Of a DNA stretch of 64,000 bases, positions 11,301 through 22,500 are shown piece by piece; the first letter of the stretch is position 1, and every line of letters begins with the position of its first letter. Under the pieces are notes generated by a model that worked only from the letters and a program-made list of their open reading frames with translations, was not told where the DNA came from and ran no database searches. Source of the stretch: Certhia americana (taxonomy: Eukaryota; Chordata; Aves; Passeriformes; Certhiidae); assembly GCA_018697195.1 (NCBI GenBank), contig CM031864.1:28281962-28345961 (forward strand), in the 5' to 3' direction. Made by a program: the position numbers and the translations under genes.

Positions 11301-14300
11301 TTCATTTTATGTTCCTATAAACATGAGGCTTGTACCTGAATTCAAGGCTCTCTGGACAGCTTTACAGTGATGATTTCCTCCTCTCTCACAGCAACGGCAG
11401 TCATTCTGTCTCACAAGCCAGGTAACAGAACCCTTCTATCCTTGCACAGGAGAGACTGAAAACCTTCCAATCCACCTGCAGGGTAAAAGTGACCCCACCA
11501 GCTACAGACTGGCTAAGGCCTTAGAATTGAATGGGTTCCTGAAGTATTTGAATCTTCCCAAGTATGGCACAGAAAAATGAAAACAGCCAGAGAAGCCATC
11601 CCACATGTTTTCTCCAGCCTCAGTTCTGCAATCTTCAGACACTGTGGGTTTCCCTGTGATAGAATCTCTCAGCCATGTGATAGCATCTTTCAGCCATGAG
11701 CCCAAAGCCATCTTGAACATACCAATGACATTCAGAAACTCCAGAACTGCCATCCTGTTCTTTTGAGTGTTCCCACAGCCCAGGAAGCTGCCTGTTGTAC
11801 CCACATTCCAAAGACAGTTAGTTTAACGAAGCCTAAAAGCCCAGTCATGTCCTCAGGTTCCCCATTCACACACCTACGTAAGAGAGGCTTCACTAAAAGC
11901 TGTAATAAGGCTAATCCTTCTATGCTGCAGCAGCACAAGTCAAATTGTGAATTTTTTTTGACCATTGTCACCATAATACTGGTTTTCCTAGTCCAGTACA
12001 AACCAAGACCCTTTTGGTGCTCCCCTGGCTTTCCCCCCTCCTCTCTGCTACACTCGTAAACTGCATGATAGCGACAGACAGCTCCAGTCCCAAAGGAATT
12101 TAAATGTTGTTCTTCTCAACTCAGCTGAAGAGAAGAGCCTGTGTTTATAAACCTGCAGGCTTCAAGCAGAATAAATGTATTTCCTAATAACCCCTGTAGA
12201 CAGGAGTAGATTAGGGAAATAGAACCTCCCATGGGTTTGCCATGGAGTGTCTCTCGAGTTTTTAACCAAGCATTGTCTCATCTGAGTTTCTTATATGGTC
12301 AGTGATTTTCCAGAGAGAAAATGAAATCAGAATTCTGACACATCTGAAGAGTCCTGCAGAGCCAGAGCCCCAGTTTTTTTCCATGACACCTCAGACCACA
12401 AACACCTATCCAAAGCACAGCAAAAAAGATTAAGAAACCCATTTTTTCACTAGAACAACAGAGTGCAGGGTATCATGCTCATTTTGCAAGGAGTGCTAGG
12501 AGCCTGGATCTCTATTAAAGCTACCATGGTTCAAAATAGCCTTTTGCAGTGTTTGCAGCCTGTAACATAAAGCACAGGTTACATTTCTGAAAGTACCTGA
12601 GAAACACAAAGGGCTGAGACTCAGCTTCATAGTGACCCTTGCTTCAACATCCACCTGCTCTCTTCTGTGGATGGAATATGGTTAGAAGCAACACATAACT
12701 ACCATTTGATACTGAAGAAGGCGGCCAGACCACACTGATGCTTACAGATAGAAAGCTGATACACATGAATGACTTTTCCAAAGCTAAACAGTAAATCCAA
12801 AACACAACTGAGACTAAACCTCACGTCTTCCAAACCTGTCCTTCCCCACCCGAACAACTTTGCTTTCTGCTTGCTATTAAAAGCCAACTGAAGGGATATG
12901 GCATGGCTGCATGCAAACACTCAGCAACCAGTGAGGAGTACAACAGAGAGAGAGAATCCATTCCCTCTGTGAGGTGGGAAGAAAGTGGAGGGGAACAGCA
13001 GGGTGCTCCTGACAAGATGGGAAGGAAAGCAAAGGGAAGGGGTTTTTTGTCTTTAGTGTGAAAAGATGTCTGCATTTCTCTTATTAACAGCAAGGCTCAG
13101 TTGTAGCTGGAGAACAGCAGGAGAGGCTGATAAATGGGGACTTTTCAAAGCACCATTTCTCTATATATATCAAGCATGAGCTGCTGCACGTGAAAGCAGC
13201 CCATTACATTTCTGGGGTGCTCTCACACAGCCATTCAGGAAGCCAAACTGATTAAATGACCTTTTGTAGGTTTCATACAAAGCAACATCATCTCCCCAGC
13301 CACCAGCAGCCCAGAAGACCTCACTAAGGAACTAAAATATATAATAAAGTCAAATTTGGTTGTTCCAGCATCTGTTGAGGCAAAGGAGATGATTCTCACT
13401 TTCAGGTCTGAATTATACCAAATCTTATCTGTGTGGAGATGCCACCATATGTGCTGGCCTATGTGATTATGTTTTAATAAGAAGAGAAGTAACTCCCTCT
13501 ACTGCAGAGCACCGCACACAGGAAGGGCTGAACCAACCACCCTCAGCCCCAGAAAGGAGTCTGCCATGATGCCAGTAGGGTCACTGATGTCTAAGGATGG
13601 GAATGGGGACAGACAGAGGTACCAAAGGAAAATGTGCTTGACAGGCAGGGTGATGAGCTGCTGGGTTAAAGGGTAGGTGGAAGGGGGAATGACCAGGTGT
13701 CTGAGGAGGGATGGGAAAAGGGGAAGACTTCCATCAAGTCTTAAAGCTGTTTGTTCTGGCTCTAGTTGCCATTATGAATTTCTTCTGACCTTGGCAAAAA
13801 TGATGCAAAATCCAACCCAGTATGAAGTTGGAAGAGAACTCAGATAATTTTTTTTTCACAGCCAGCTTCAATTCTCATCAAATCTCAGTTGACCCCAGCA
13901 ATCCCTATCGCAGAAGTCTCAGCAAATCCAAGAATGCCAGGAGTCCACACCCCTGCGCTGTGAAAGCACTTTATATACACACACACATAGCCTGAGGGGA
14001 GATCTTCCCTCTACCTTCTCATATCTAGACCTGAGGGCTCAGCTGTGTCTTCTCACATAGATATTTTTTATGGAGGCAGAGGAATTAAGCTTTCTTAAAT
14101 TAGAGGCAGTGATTCTCTCTGTCACATGCACCCACGACAGGGGAGCTCAAGGTGACATCTATCACCAGGAGGGCTACCAGTAAAATTCCAAGAACTAGTA
14201 ACCAGAAGACCCAGGTTCGGGCCAGAGGCAAAAAAAAGACACAAAGTGAGGAGGGGCTGGATATCTTGCATTGCTCTCACGTGTGTCCTCGGGTCAGGTG

Positions 14301-14559
14301 GGGAGCATAGACAGTGAGGCAAGGCAGCAATGAAACAAGGTTGATTATGTTTCCTTTGCCCTGTGCCTTTCATACTCTAAGGCTGTTACAGCTGCAGCCA
14401 CGTGCTCCCTACACAGCCACAGACAGAGAGGATTTAATTCTCTCTAAAGCTAAATCTCTAATCCAAAAACCTATGGATAAAAAAAAGGTTTGGGAAAGGA
14501 AGCCATGACCAGTTTTCACCACCCAAGAAAGTCTGCACAACTGCCTTTGGCAAATAAGA

Positions 14560-14700
14560 CTGAGATAACGATATTGAAGTGAATAAAATCAATTGTACTG
14601 TAAGAGCTTTCCGGGACCATTAGTTAATTACCTTGCCAACAGATAAAGGTCTATATAAAAAAGCTCTGATCACCTTCAGCACCCAAGATTAAAGAGGACT
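14560..14700. promoter_or_regulatory. Candidate regulatory block with TATA-like motif
   Basis: The block has TTAATTA at 14624-14630 (homeodomain core), GATAA just after 14641 (GATA-like) and TATATAAAA at about 14652-14660, a good match to a plus-strand TATA box. No coding exon is recognised downstream, so any transcript would be noncoding or spliced elsewhere. Motif evidence only. Confidence 0.22.
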
Positions 14701-15131
14701 GGTGTCCACCACTTACCTACCTGCAAAATCCCAAACTCTTCATTCTCTGGCTGCTCTCTTTCACAGAACAGCAAGAGTTAAAAAGCAAATCCCTACTTCT
14801 GTAAAAGCAAAGGCACTGCCAAGCACGGGAAAACCAGGGAGAAGGCAGGCATGCTGCTTGCAAGCTGCCCAGCTTTATTATATCTTGAAACAAATACATC
14901 TCTTCGTGCAAATGCTTTTAAAGTTGTTCAAGAGATTAAATAACTGTATTGAGTCCCTTTCAGAAACACCCACCCTCCTTTTGGGACCATCACATGGGAG
15001 ATGATGAGTAACCTTTTGCTTTGCCCATCCCACCTGTCCCTTGCCCCAGTGCCCATGGCCCCCCACCATGGTAAAGGAAACATGATCAGCACTGTTTCAC
15101 TGCTGCTTAATTCCATCTTCACACACCCATA

Positions 15132-15192
15132 CTGGATTAGATGAGAACATCTAAGGTCCCTTCCAACCCAAACTATTCTAGGATTCTAAGAT
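15132..15192 (+). mobile_element. CR1 LINE fragment, 3' tail
   Basis: The blocks 'ggattagatgagaacatcta' and 'aggtcccttccaacccaaac', then 'tattctaggattcta', are the last 60 bases of a CR1 element on the plus strand. Nothing upstream is confidently assignable. Confidence 0.9.
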
Positions 15193-16595
15193 CCCCAGCC
15201 CAACAAAAGCCACATCCCAGCTTTCCCCTTAAATGTTGAATTGGCCTCATTCTCCCCCAAGGAATGGTGAACCTACCCAATCCTTGCTGTGTTCCAGTGG
15301 CCTAAGCAGAGTTAGAATCAGGCAGGGTCTTATGAGAAAGTGCTCCCCAACATAAGGTGAACTGAAAAGTAAAAAGGGATTTGGAAGCCCAAGAAGGGGG
15401 AAAAAACAGGGATTGTTCTATGGAGAACTTCAGTGACAGGGTAGTCTTGCAAAAACCACAGAGCATCAATGAGGCTTGGCAAACAGCAAATTCAGACTCC
15501 AACTACCTTTTTAAACACTTCAGAAGGTATTCTGGGACAAAGCATTGCTATTCTCAACCCCTGCCTTCCCAGAAAAAACAGCTTCCTGGTGTACCTTTAC
15601 CCTGCTGGTGACACAGACACCTTGTCACCACATTCCCACCATCATATTGAAATCTCACTGAGGAGCTGAAGTCTGAATTTAAGTGGTAATACATCTGCTG
15701 AGATGGGGAGTATCATTTTTTCCTGCCTCCCCACATGAATTACAGCCCCCTCTGGGCAGTGCAGAATTGCTTTTGAAGAGGAAATAGAAATACTTCAGCA
15801 CTACCTGAACAGATAAAAGGGGAACTGTCGAATCTAGTAGTTCTGAAGAAGGGAGAGATTTCTGCTTCCCAATGGCTGTTTACAGCACTTTTGCAGCCTG
15901 ACTATAATAAGCGTGGGGTATAATTAAGCACCATGGTGCTCCAGTAAAGTCCCCAGCACCACCCCATGCTCCTGTTTGCCAGAGGAGCAGAACACTATTC
16001 AAACAGCATCTGGTTAACATTCAAATCCCAGAAGATTCATATACCACATGGTGCCATCCAGGTTTTCTGAGGCTCTGATTCCAAACATTCTCAAGTCAGA
16101 GCTGGACTTTGTTTTTCCAGATAGTTGGAAGGCAGCCACCGGAAAGGCTGGAAATACAAGCACTGGGGGAAGACATGGGCATATTGCAGCACTTCCCTGA
16201 AACACAGCATTGGGACAAGCTCCCAGTAGATCACACCAGCATGACATGGATGCAGGGCAGTGCATGGCAATATGATCTCTGGCAGGGCTGGTAGCACTCC
16301 AAACCCAGCAGTGAAAGTTTAAGAGAGAGCATAGCATTTTACCGTTTGTTTACCCCAATCTCCCAAGGCTTTCCAGCAACACACAGCCTAGGAACAGCTT
16401 TCATTACTTTGTTTAAACCCTTTACAAACGCCTTTATTCTTTAGCATCTGCAGTATCCCATAACATTGAGTTCCACAGTTTGCCCACATGGCATGGCAAG
16501 CAATTTCTCCTCTTGAAGCACCCCCAAAGTAATTTCACTGCAGATACAGAAAGAGATGAAAAATAAGGGGGCAGTCTGGAGAAGAAATTAAACCA
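15193..16595. other. Gene-free spacer
   Basis: Unique sequence with no supported feature. Small open frames occur on both strands without recognisable domains. Confidence 0.5.
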
Positions 16596-16935
16596 TCACA
16601 GCTTCAGGAAGAGCTGGCAAGGAAAGGTTAAATGAACTAGGTTCATTCAGCCTAGAAAAAAAAAGGAGAAGACTAAGGCACAGAGGCATAACAATCTTCC
16701 AGTAGCTTGCAGGTTATTAAGACAGCAGTCAATTGTTCCCTGTGTTCAGTGGCAGAAGAAGAAATAATATAACTTGAAGCAAAGAAAGCTTAAGTTTATA
16801 CATCTAAAAAAAAAAAAATTAAAACAGTGACAGGGAAATTGCAGAATTTTTCAGTGGAGACATCTAGGGTAAGGTTAAACAGACACCTGTGTGGAGGGGA
16901 AGGATGTCATTGATCATGCCACAATGCCAACACAC
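16596..16935 (+). mobile_element. Old, degenerate CR1 LINE fragment
   Basis: Ordered but decayed CR1 landmarks are visible: 'gcttcaggaagagctggcaa', 'gttaaatgaactaggttcat' with 'tcagcctagaaaa', 'cagcagtcaattgttccctg', 'aggttaaacagacacctgtg'. A 13-base A run around 16806-16818 interrupts it. It resembles the older subfamily at 6877-7262. No intact coding sequence remains. Confidence 0.8.
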
Positions 16936-17204
16936 AGAGTAGATTATCTGCAGAGGCTCATTCCTATGCAATACCAACAACAAACTTTCTAACTGCTTTC
17001 TTCATGCATTTTTAATTGCATTTTAATTTTTTTCCTCATATAGCTTAAGACAAGTGTGAAAAAAAAAGCCATGGCTATTATATCAGAAATTACATGCTTT
17101 CCATTCATTCAATGTAATCAAAAGATGTAAAAGTTAGAACATATATACATTGAGCTATTCAGTCACACAAATAAATATGTATGGCAGTCGCATTGCCTTT
17201 TGCT

Positions 17205-17372
17205 TTACCAAAAATAGTATGCCAAATTATGCCAACCAATGAAAACCCACATTTTGTTAGGAAATGAACTTTAAAATACAAGATTAAAATGTGGTTTTTA
17301 AATCAAGATTTCCTGCTTGTTGATTTAAATCATGATTAAAATATGTGATTTAAATCAACCACCCTGAAGAAA
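17205..17372. repeat. AT-rich stretch with repeated TGATTTAAATCA palindromes
   Basis: The perfect 12-bp palindrome TGATTTAAATCA occurs at 17321-17332 and again at 17346-17357. Related 'tttaaatcaagattt' and 'catgattaaaat' words lie around them, ending in 'aaccaccctg'. From memory, similar 'gatttaaatc' clusters ending in 'accaccctg' or 'atccaccctg' occur as old interspersed repeats in turtle and bird genomes. I cannot name the family. The boundaries are approximate. Confidence 0.4.
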
Positions 17373-18280
17373 ACAGGCCGCCTCCTCAAGTCTTTAGGGT
17401 AGAGAAGACAGGGGTGCCCCAAAGAAGAGTCAGATAATTCCAGTTTCTACTGCTCTGCTCTTTCTCCAGCTCAGCATTTCTATCATATCCATCTTCTCTG
17501 GAGAAAAAGCAATTTCCATCCCCAGGCCTCACACTCCAAGTCCCTTCCACCACCATTCACTGGACCTTGAGCCTGCACAGTTCTCATGTCCAAAGAGCAT
17601 CATCAAGAAATTTCAAGCTGACACTGAACCAGTCTCAAACAAACTTCTCTGTGGCAATTATAATCAGATCCTCCCTGGATGCAAATACTGTTTCTGAGCG
17701 TGGGCTCCAATCAAAGCTTGTGAATAATTATGAGAGGATTCTAAAACCTGCCCTCGAGAATAAGATCAATGTGGAGTCAACAAGGCTGCTTTAGGGGACG
17801 GAGGTACACACAGAAGGTGGGAACTTCCTGGGAGCAAGACATGGAGAAGAAAGTCCCAAAGACCTCATTACAAATAGATTTTTGATATTTCATCCTAGAG
17901 CTGGTCTAAAACATCAGGGTGCCAGAAAAGGTGGTGGCTTTGCATTTCTGCAGAACAATCTGGTCTTGACATGGCCAGGTCTCATCTCCAAAGTCATGGT
18001 ACATAGGCTTCATGCAGAAGAAACTTTCACAGAGCTCTGAAGAGAGCTCCAGTGATACTTCTGTTTTTAGATTACTCTGCCAAGACCACTGCCAGAGGTG
18101 CAAGACACTGGTGTTTCAGCATGCACTCATCTGTCAGAGCTATGTGAACACCAGTTCATTTCCCTGGGTCCATGGACACAGATGGGGCTGAGAGAAGGAG
18201 AATCCTTGGATATGATACTTCCCAACTTTCTCTTTCCTCCAAATTAAAGGTTTACCTATGGTTCTGAATGAGCCCCGCCA

Positions 18281-18306
18281 TTTTTATTTATTTAATTATT
18301 TATTTA
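18281..18306. repeat. ATTT-type simple repeat
   Basis: A short degenerate (ATTT)n run, read as 'tttttatttatttaattatt' then 'tattta'. Confidence 0.8.
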
Positions 18307-19445
18307 ACAGGTCTGAAGTGCTGTAAAAAAATAAACCATAAAAAAACTGAACTTCAGTTATTGCAAAGCTAGAATTAACTCTGCAGTCAACACTGGTAGA
18401 GATCCAGCCTACCTAACCAACCCCCAGAGGCCACATAGAATGTCCCAGTGCTAGAATCTACCTATCCTTATAGAAAAAATGGAGAGAAATACTTTGATCA
18501 GAAAAATGAAAAGTTTTCCAGCAACAGTGTATGCAATGGAGGAAACTCAGTCTGGCTAAGATGACATATCTGGGAATCAAAAAGATCTTAACTCAACCAG
18601 TCCATCCAGAAAGGAAATGCCTCATGGGCATTTTAATGATCTTATTGCTGGCAATTTCAGTGCAATAGGAATAGGAGTGGAAAAATGCATCACCAAGGAT
18701 GGCAGTCGGAAGGAAAGACCAGGACAAATTGAAAGAGATAACCAGAACTCCAAGAGGGATTTGTCATCCCACAATCAACTTGAAATTTTCTCAGCACCTG
18801 CTGAGATTTCATCAGAAATAAAACAATTCCATTAAATGATGTTTCAGCACAAATCCACCAAACAAAAAATCTAGGATATCATCACCTGTATGAAAAATTG
18901 CAATTTTCATTGGTTGGGCTTTTAAAAATAAAAAATAAAAGATTTTAAAGTTTTTTTTCTTTATTATTCCTAACATTAAATGAAACAGAAAGAATGGCAC
19001 CCAGGCAGAATTCACCTGTGTTTCTGTTCCCACCTCTTCTAACTTTTGAAGACTTTCTGAATAGTCTGTGAAAGAAAAGCTAACTCATGCTAAAAGCTGC
19101 ATCTGCAAAAATGTGAAGGAAACTTTGAATCAAGGACAGAATAGGAATGAAAGACAACAAAAACACTACTAAAAATAAGTTTTAATCTCTCCATTAAGAA
19201 AAGTCCTTCTCCTGTTCAGAAAAATTGAACCCCGGGCATTTTTTTCCTCTGAACTGTCATATTGGTTTATTTGTGTTTTTTTACCAATTTAATACATTCC
19301 ATATTGTCGTTGAACGACAGGTATCTGCTATGGAAGGCAGGAGCCTCCCTGGGAATGGAGAATGTAAACCCCCTCCCTCCCAAGCATTATAACTTTGAAA
19401 TTAAGGGCTTCTTAGGTGAAGATATGGGAATAGGAATACCAGTTC

Positions 19446-19451
19446 TTTATT
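19446..19451 (-). terminator. Polyadenylation signal of the solo LTR
   Basis: AATAAA on the minus strand, placed downstream of the TATA-like motif and before the U5-like segment, as expected at the R/U5 junction of an LTR. Confidence 0.65.
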
Positions 19452-19512
19452 TGGGGAACTAAAATAAAAAATAAAACCAATACATATGCAGTATTACAAA
19501 AGAGAAAAACAC

Positions 19513-19543
19513 CAAACAAGCAAATAAACAAACAAACAAACCC
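19513..19543. repeat. (AAAC)n simple repeat inside the LTR
   Basis: Repeats of 'caaa', 'aaac' and 'aaat' run through this interval (GTTT on the LTR's own strand). The tract lies within the R-like part of the LTR and probably expanded by slippage. Confidence 0.85.
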
Positions 19544-22500
19544 ACTGACAGAGTCAGGATACAACCTGACACCGTGTGGGTCAGGGTGTTGGTGGCAGTG
19601 CCATTCAATGGTGGCTGCAGTCCCAGTGGCAGATGTGGCTCTGGTGAAGTGATGCTCCTGTAGAAAAGTGGAGTTCTTTTGCTGAAGGTCCAGTGGTGAT
19701 AGATGGGCCTAGATAGATCGGTCTTCCTCTGAGAATCCAGTGGAAAAGGCTGCTTGGTGTCCCAAATATCAGATTTTTATCCAGTTAGGAGTGCTTGGCT
19801 CCTCCCCCCAGATGGATCAGTTCCCAATGGAATGATGTAATTTTATCAGTGAGTGTCAATGGCCCATTAGCAGAAGATCTCTCCCTGGAGGGAGGATGGG
19901 TTGTGAGGAGATAAAACTGCCCCAGCTGGTCTCTTGACAGTTGGCCATTGACCGACAATTACCCCCACCCCCAGTTTCAATAGATAGAATAGACAGGTTT
20001 GGTTACATTTTGCACTGTAAACCATTACACATCTGCATTAAGTTGGGCAGTACAAAAGGGCACTGGGCAAGTCAGACTCAAGATTTTCAGCTTTGGCTCA
20101 AAAGCCAAAATCTGTTGTTGATTGCTTGGGTAGAACAGCAGAGAGAGGCCAGGGTGAGCTTTAAAAACAAATTCAACACCTTCCACAACCCAGGAGGCAT
20201 CTCTTTCCATCTCAGGCAATTCTCCTTGCAGCCTGAGAAGCAATCCAAGACCTGAGCATATTTTGCAGATGCTCCTGTGATTTTGCAAACTCACCCCCAT
20301 GACAAGGGGAAGAGCCACCGTCTCATCTGCATCTCCTTATCCCATCAAACAAACTGGCTTCCTGGCCCTGGATTTTGTCACTAGTGAAAGGAGTCATTAG
20401 GAATTCATGCCCACTGCCAACACTGCATTTTTTGGAGAGGTCCTGCACTCAGGCAGAACTAATAAGCAGGCAAAGAAAGGGAAGAGCACTTAAAGCAGAA
20501 AACATGCACACAAATACAGCCAAAATGAGAATGCAGACTTATCTGTAGTTATTCTCCCCTCCAAGGTACTTAGGCAGCATTGCATAATGAAATGTTTACC
20601 TTAGGGGAAGGGATGATTGTCATGCCTGTCTGTGATAGGGATGGGGAGGCCGAGGGAGGAAGGATCTAACAGTACCCAGTCACACTGGAGGGCTGTGTTA
20701 GAACCAGGGCCTGGGTTTGAAAACACCCATCCTGACACATTCATTCAGCCGAGGAGATCACAAGGCACCGGCAGTGCCTTCAGATGGCTCAAAAGGCTGC
20801 AAATTCTCAGCTGTAAAAATAGGCCAGATAACACCTATATGAAGGGGATTTATCCTGCTGTATGTGTAAAATACTTTGCAGTCATTGGACAAAGGATTTT
20901 ATGAAAATACAGCCAGAGGCTAGATGAGATATTAACCTCCCCATCTTCCAGCTACTGCAAGGAAAAAAAAAAAAATCCTGCTGGCTTCTGGGAGCACAGG
21001 GCAGCACTTCTTCCTGCATTTCTGTGTGGATCAGCCAGCTGTGGAGTATGTGCTTACCACTAATAACAACTCTAACTGCAAAGGAAGAGCAGAGAATTTA
21101 ATCACATATAGAAATATAGCATGCAGAGATGGGATTCACAGAGAGACAGGCTCCCTTTGCCCCCTGCTGTAGAGCAGTCTGCATGAGGAAGGATGGTCTT
21201 CAATGTACACATCTCCATGTACAGCTTTGCTGAATTGTTTCTGCCAGAGAATCGTAACTAAAGCATTTCTCACTTCCATCTGTTTCTGTTGTAAGCCATA
21301 ATGTTACAGCAGCACTTAGTCCTTCTTCCCTTTCTTTTCCCCTGCCTGCTTTTTCCCCAAGCATCCAATTTTTTAGGCCTATAACCCTGAAAATGATGAA
21401 AGTCTCCCATTGATTTCAATTGGCTTTTGTTTAAGGGCTTGATAGCAGCGAGAAAAATTGACTGATCATTCATTGAACACGACAGATTTGGCCCAGTTCC
21501 ACAGCTGGTGTAAATCAGCACGAGTACTCAGAACTCAGAGGCTCCCTGCCCTGTGCTGATGACTTAGTCCGCTTCTGTGCACACTAGGAATCTTAATGAT
21601 GCTGCCCTGTCCTGCCAGCACATGAACCAGAGTGCAGTTTTAATGCTGCTCAACAGCTCCAGATCAGGACAGTGCATCATCCACCTCACTCACCTTCAGG
21701 ACAACCCATGCCATGGGCTGAAAGACACATCTGAAGCTTCCAGGCTGTTCCCCTAGAGCACATGCCCTTTCACTGGCACCAGGAATCCCTGGCTCCTGGA
21801 TCCTCACTCCCAGCAAAAGGTAGAGCATCCTGTTAATCCCAGTGTTCAAAGCAGGATGCACCTAATATGTAACACCTATACTCTGGACTGTGGCAATGGA
21901 AGGGTGATACCTATCTATGAATTTACTTTGCCTCCTTTCCTCTCCTCGCTCACCAGAGGGAATTAGCCCACCTGGGATTAGAGCAGGCAGCCTGTACTGG
22001 CAGCAAAGTAAAAGGCACAGGGAGGCTTTGCAGCAGCATGTGCCTGAGGCAAGAAAAGAGGCATACCAAACAAAACTCTAAAGCCATGCTGCTGCTCAAA
22101 ATCCCCTAGAATTACCTTCCCCTCATGGTGTAGATATTCTTACTTTTCATAGTTCTCCTGTAGCCCTGTCCAGCTTGAACAAGGTGCTCCCAAGATGGGC
22201 AGGAGAAGATATGGTGCACTAAAGCACTGCCATCAAGGCTAGCAGTAACTTTAGGGTCTGAATACGAGTGAGGCGGCAGAATACAGGGTCAAAAGTAGTC
22301 AAACCTCTGCAAAAATATATTTTTCCATGAGTTTTCACTTGCCTAATTAGAGACGTACTACAAGAGACAATCTGGAGGAGCAAGAACCATTTGTCTACCA
22401 GCCTCCATCATTGATCAGTTGGATCTTTCTTTCCCTACAGAGACGATTGCTACAGCAGTCCAAGAAAGCATGGGGAAAGGCAAATTCAGAGAAATGAAAA

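Larger units (their letters stand above)
7263..15131. other. Long gene-free, repeat-poor region
   Basis: Nearly 8 kb carry no recognisable interspersed repeat, RNA gene or coding exon. The stretch holds a 9-bp hairpin at 8376-8399, an AT-rich low-complexity tract at about 7936-7965, a short CA run at about 13977-13988 and a motif-rich block at 14560-14700. The paucity of recent insertions may reflect selective constraint or chance. Confidence 0.5.
16936..19304. other. AT-rich gene-free region
   Basis: This region is distinctly AT-rich, notably 16970-17370 and 18280-18350. It includes the palindrome-bearing stretch at 17205-17372 and an ATTT low-complexity tract at about 18281-18306. No coding exon is recognised. 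Confidence 0.5.
19305..20029 (-). mobile_element. Solo LTR of an endogenous retrovirus
   Basis: Read on the minus strand, the element starts with TGTAATGG at 20029 and ends in AACGACA at 19305, giving the expected TG...CA ends. A TATA-like ATAAAAA lies around 19774-19780 (minus strand). A canonical AATAAA polyadenylation signal lies at 19446-19451 (minus), followed by a U5-like region of about 140 bp. Flanks are CATAT (19300-19304) and CATCT (20030-20034), consistent with a 5-bp target-site duplication carrying one mutation. At 725 bp with no gag, pol or primer-binding site next to it, this is a solo LTR left by LTR-LTR recombination. The sequence resembles, from memory, LTRs abundant in songbird genomes, probably ERVL-like; the family name is not certain. 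Confidence 0.85.

Noticed and set aside
14190..14245. tRNA-like T-arm word 'ggttcgggcc'
   Set aside because: No matching acceptor, D or anticodon arms could be placed around it.
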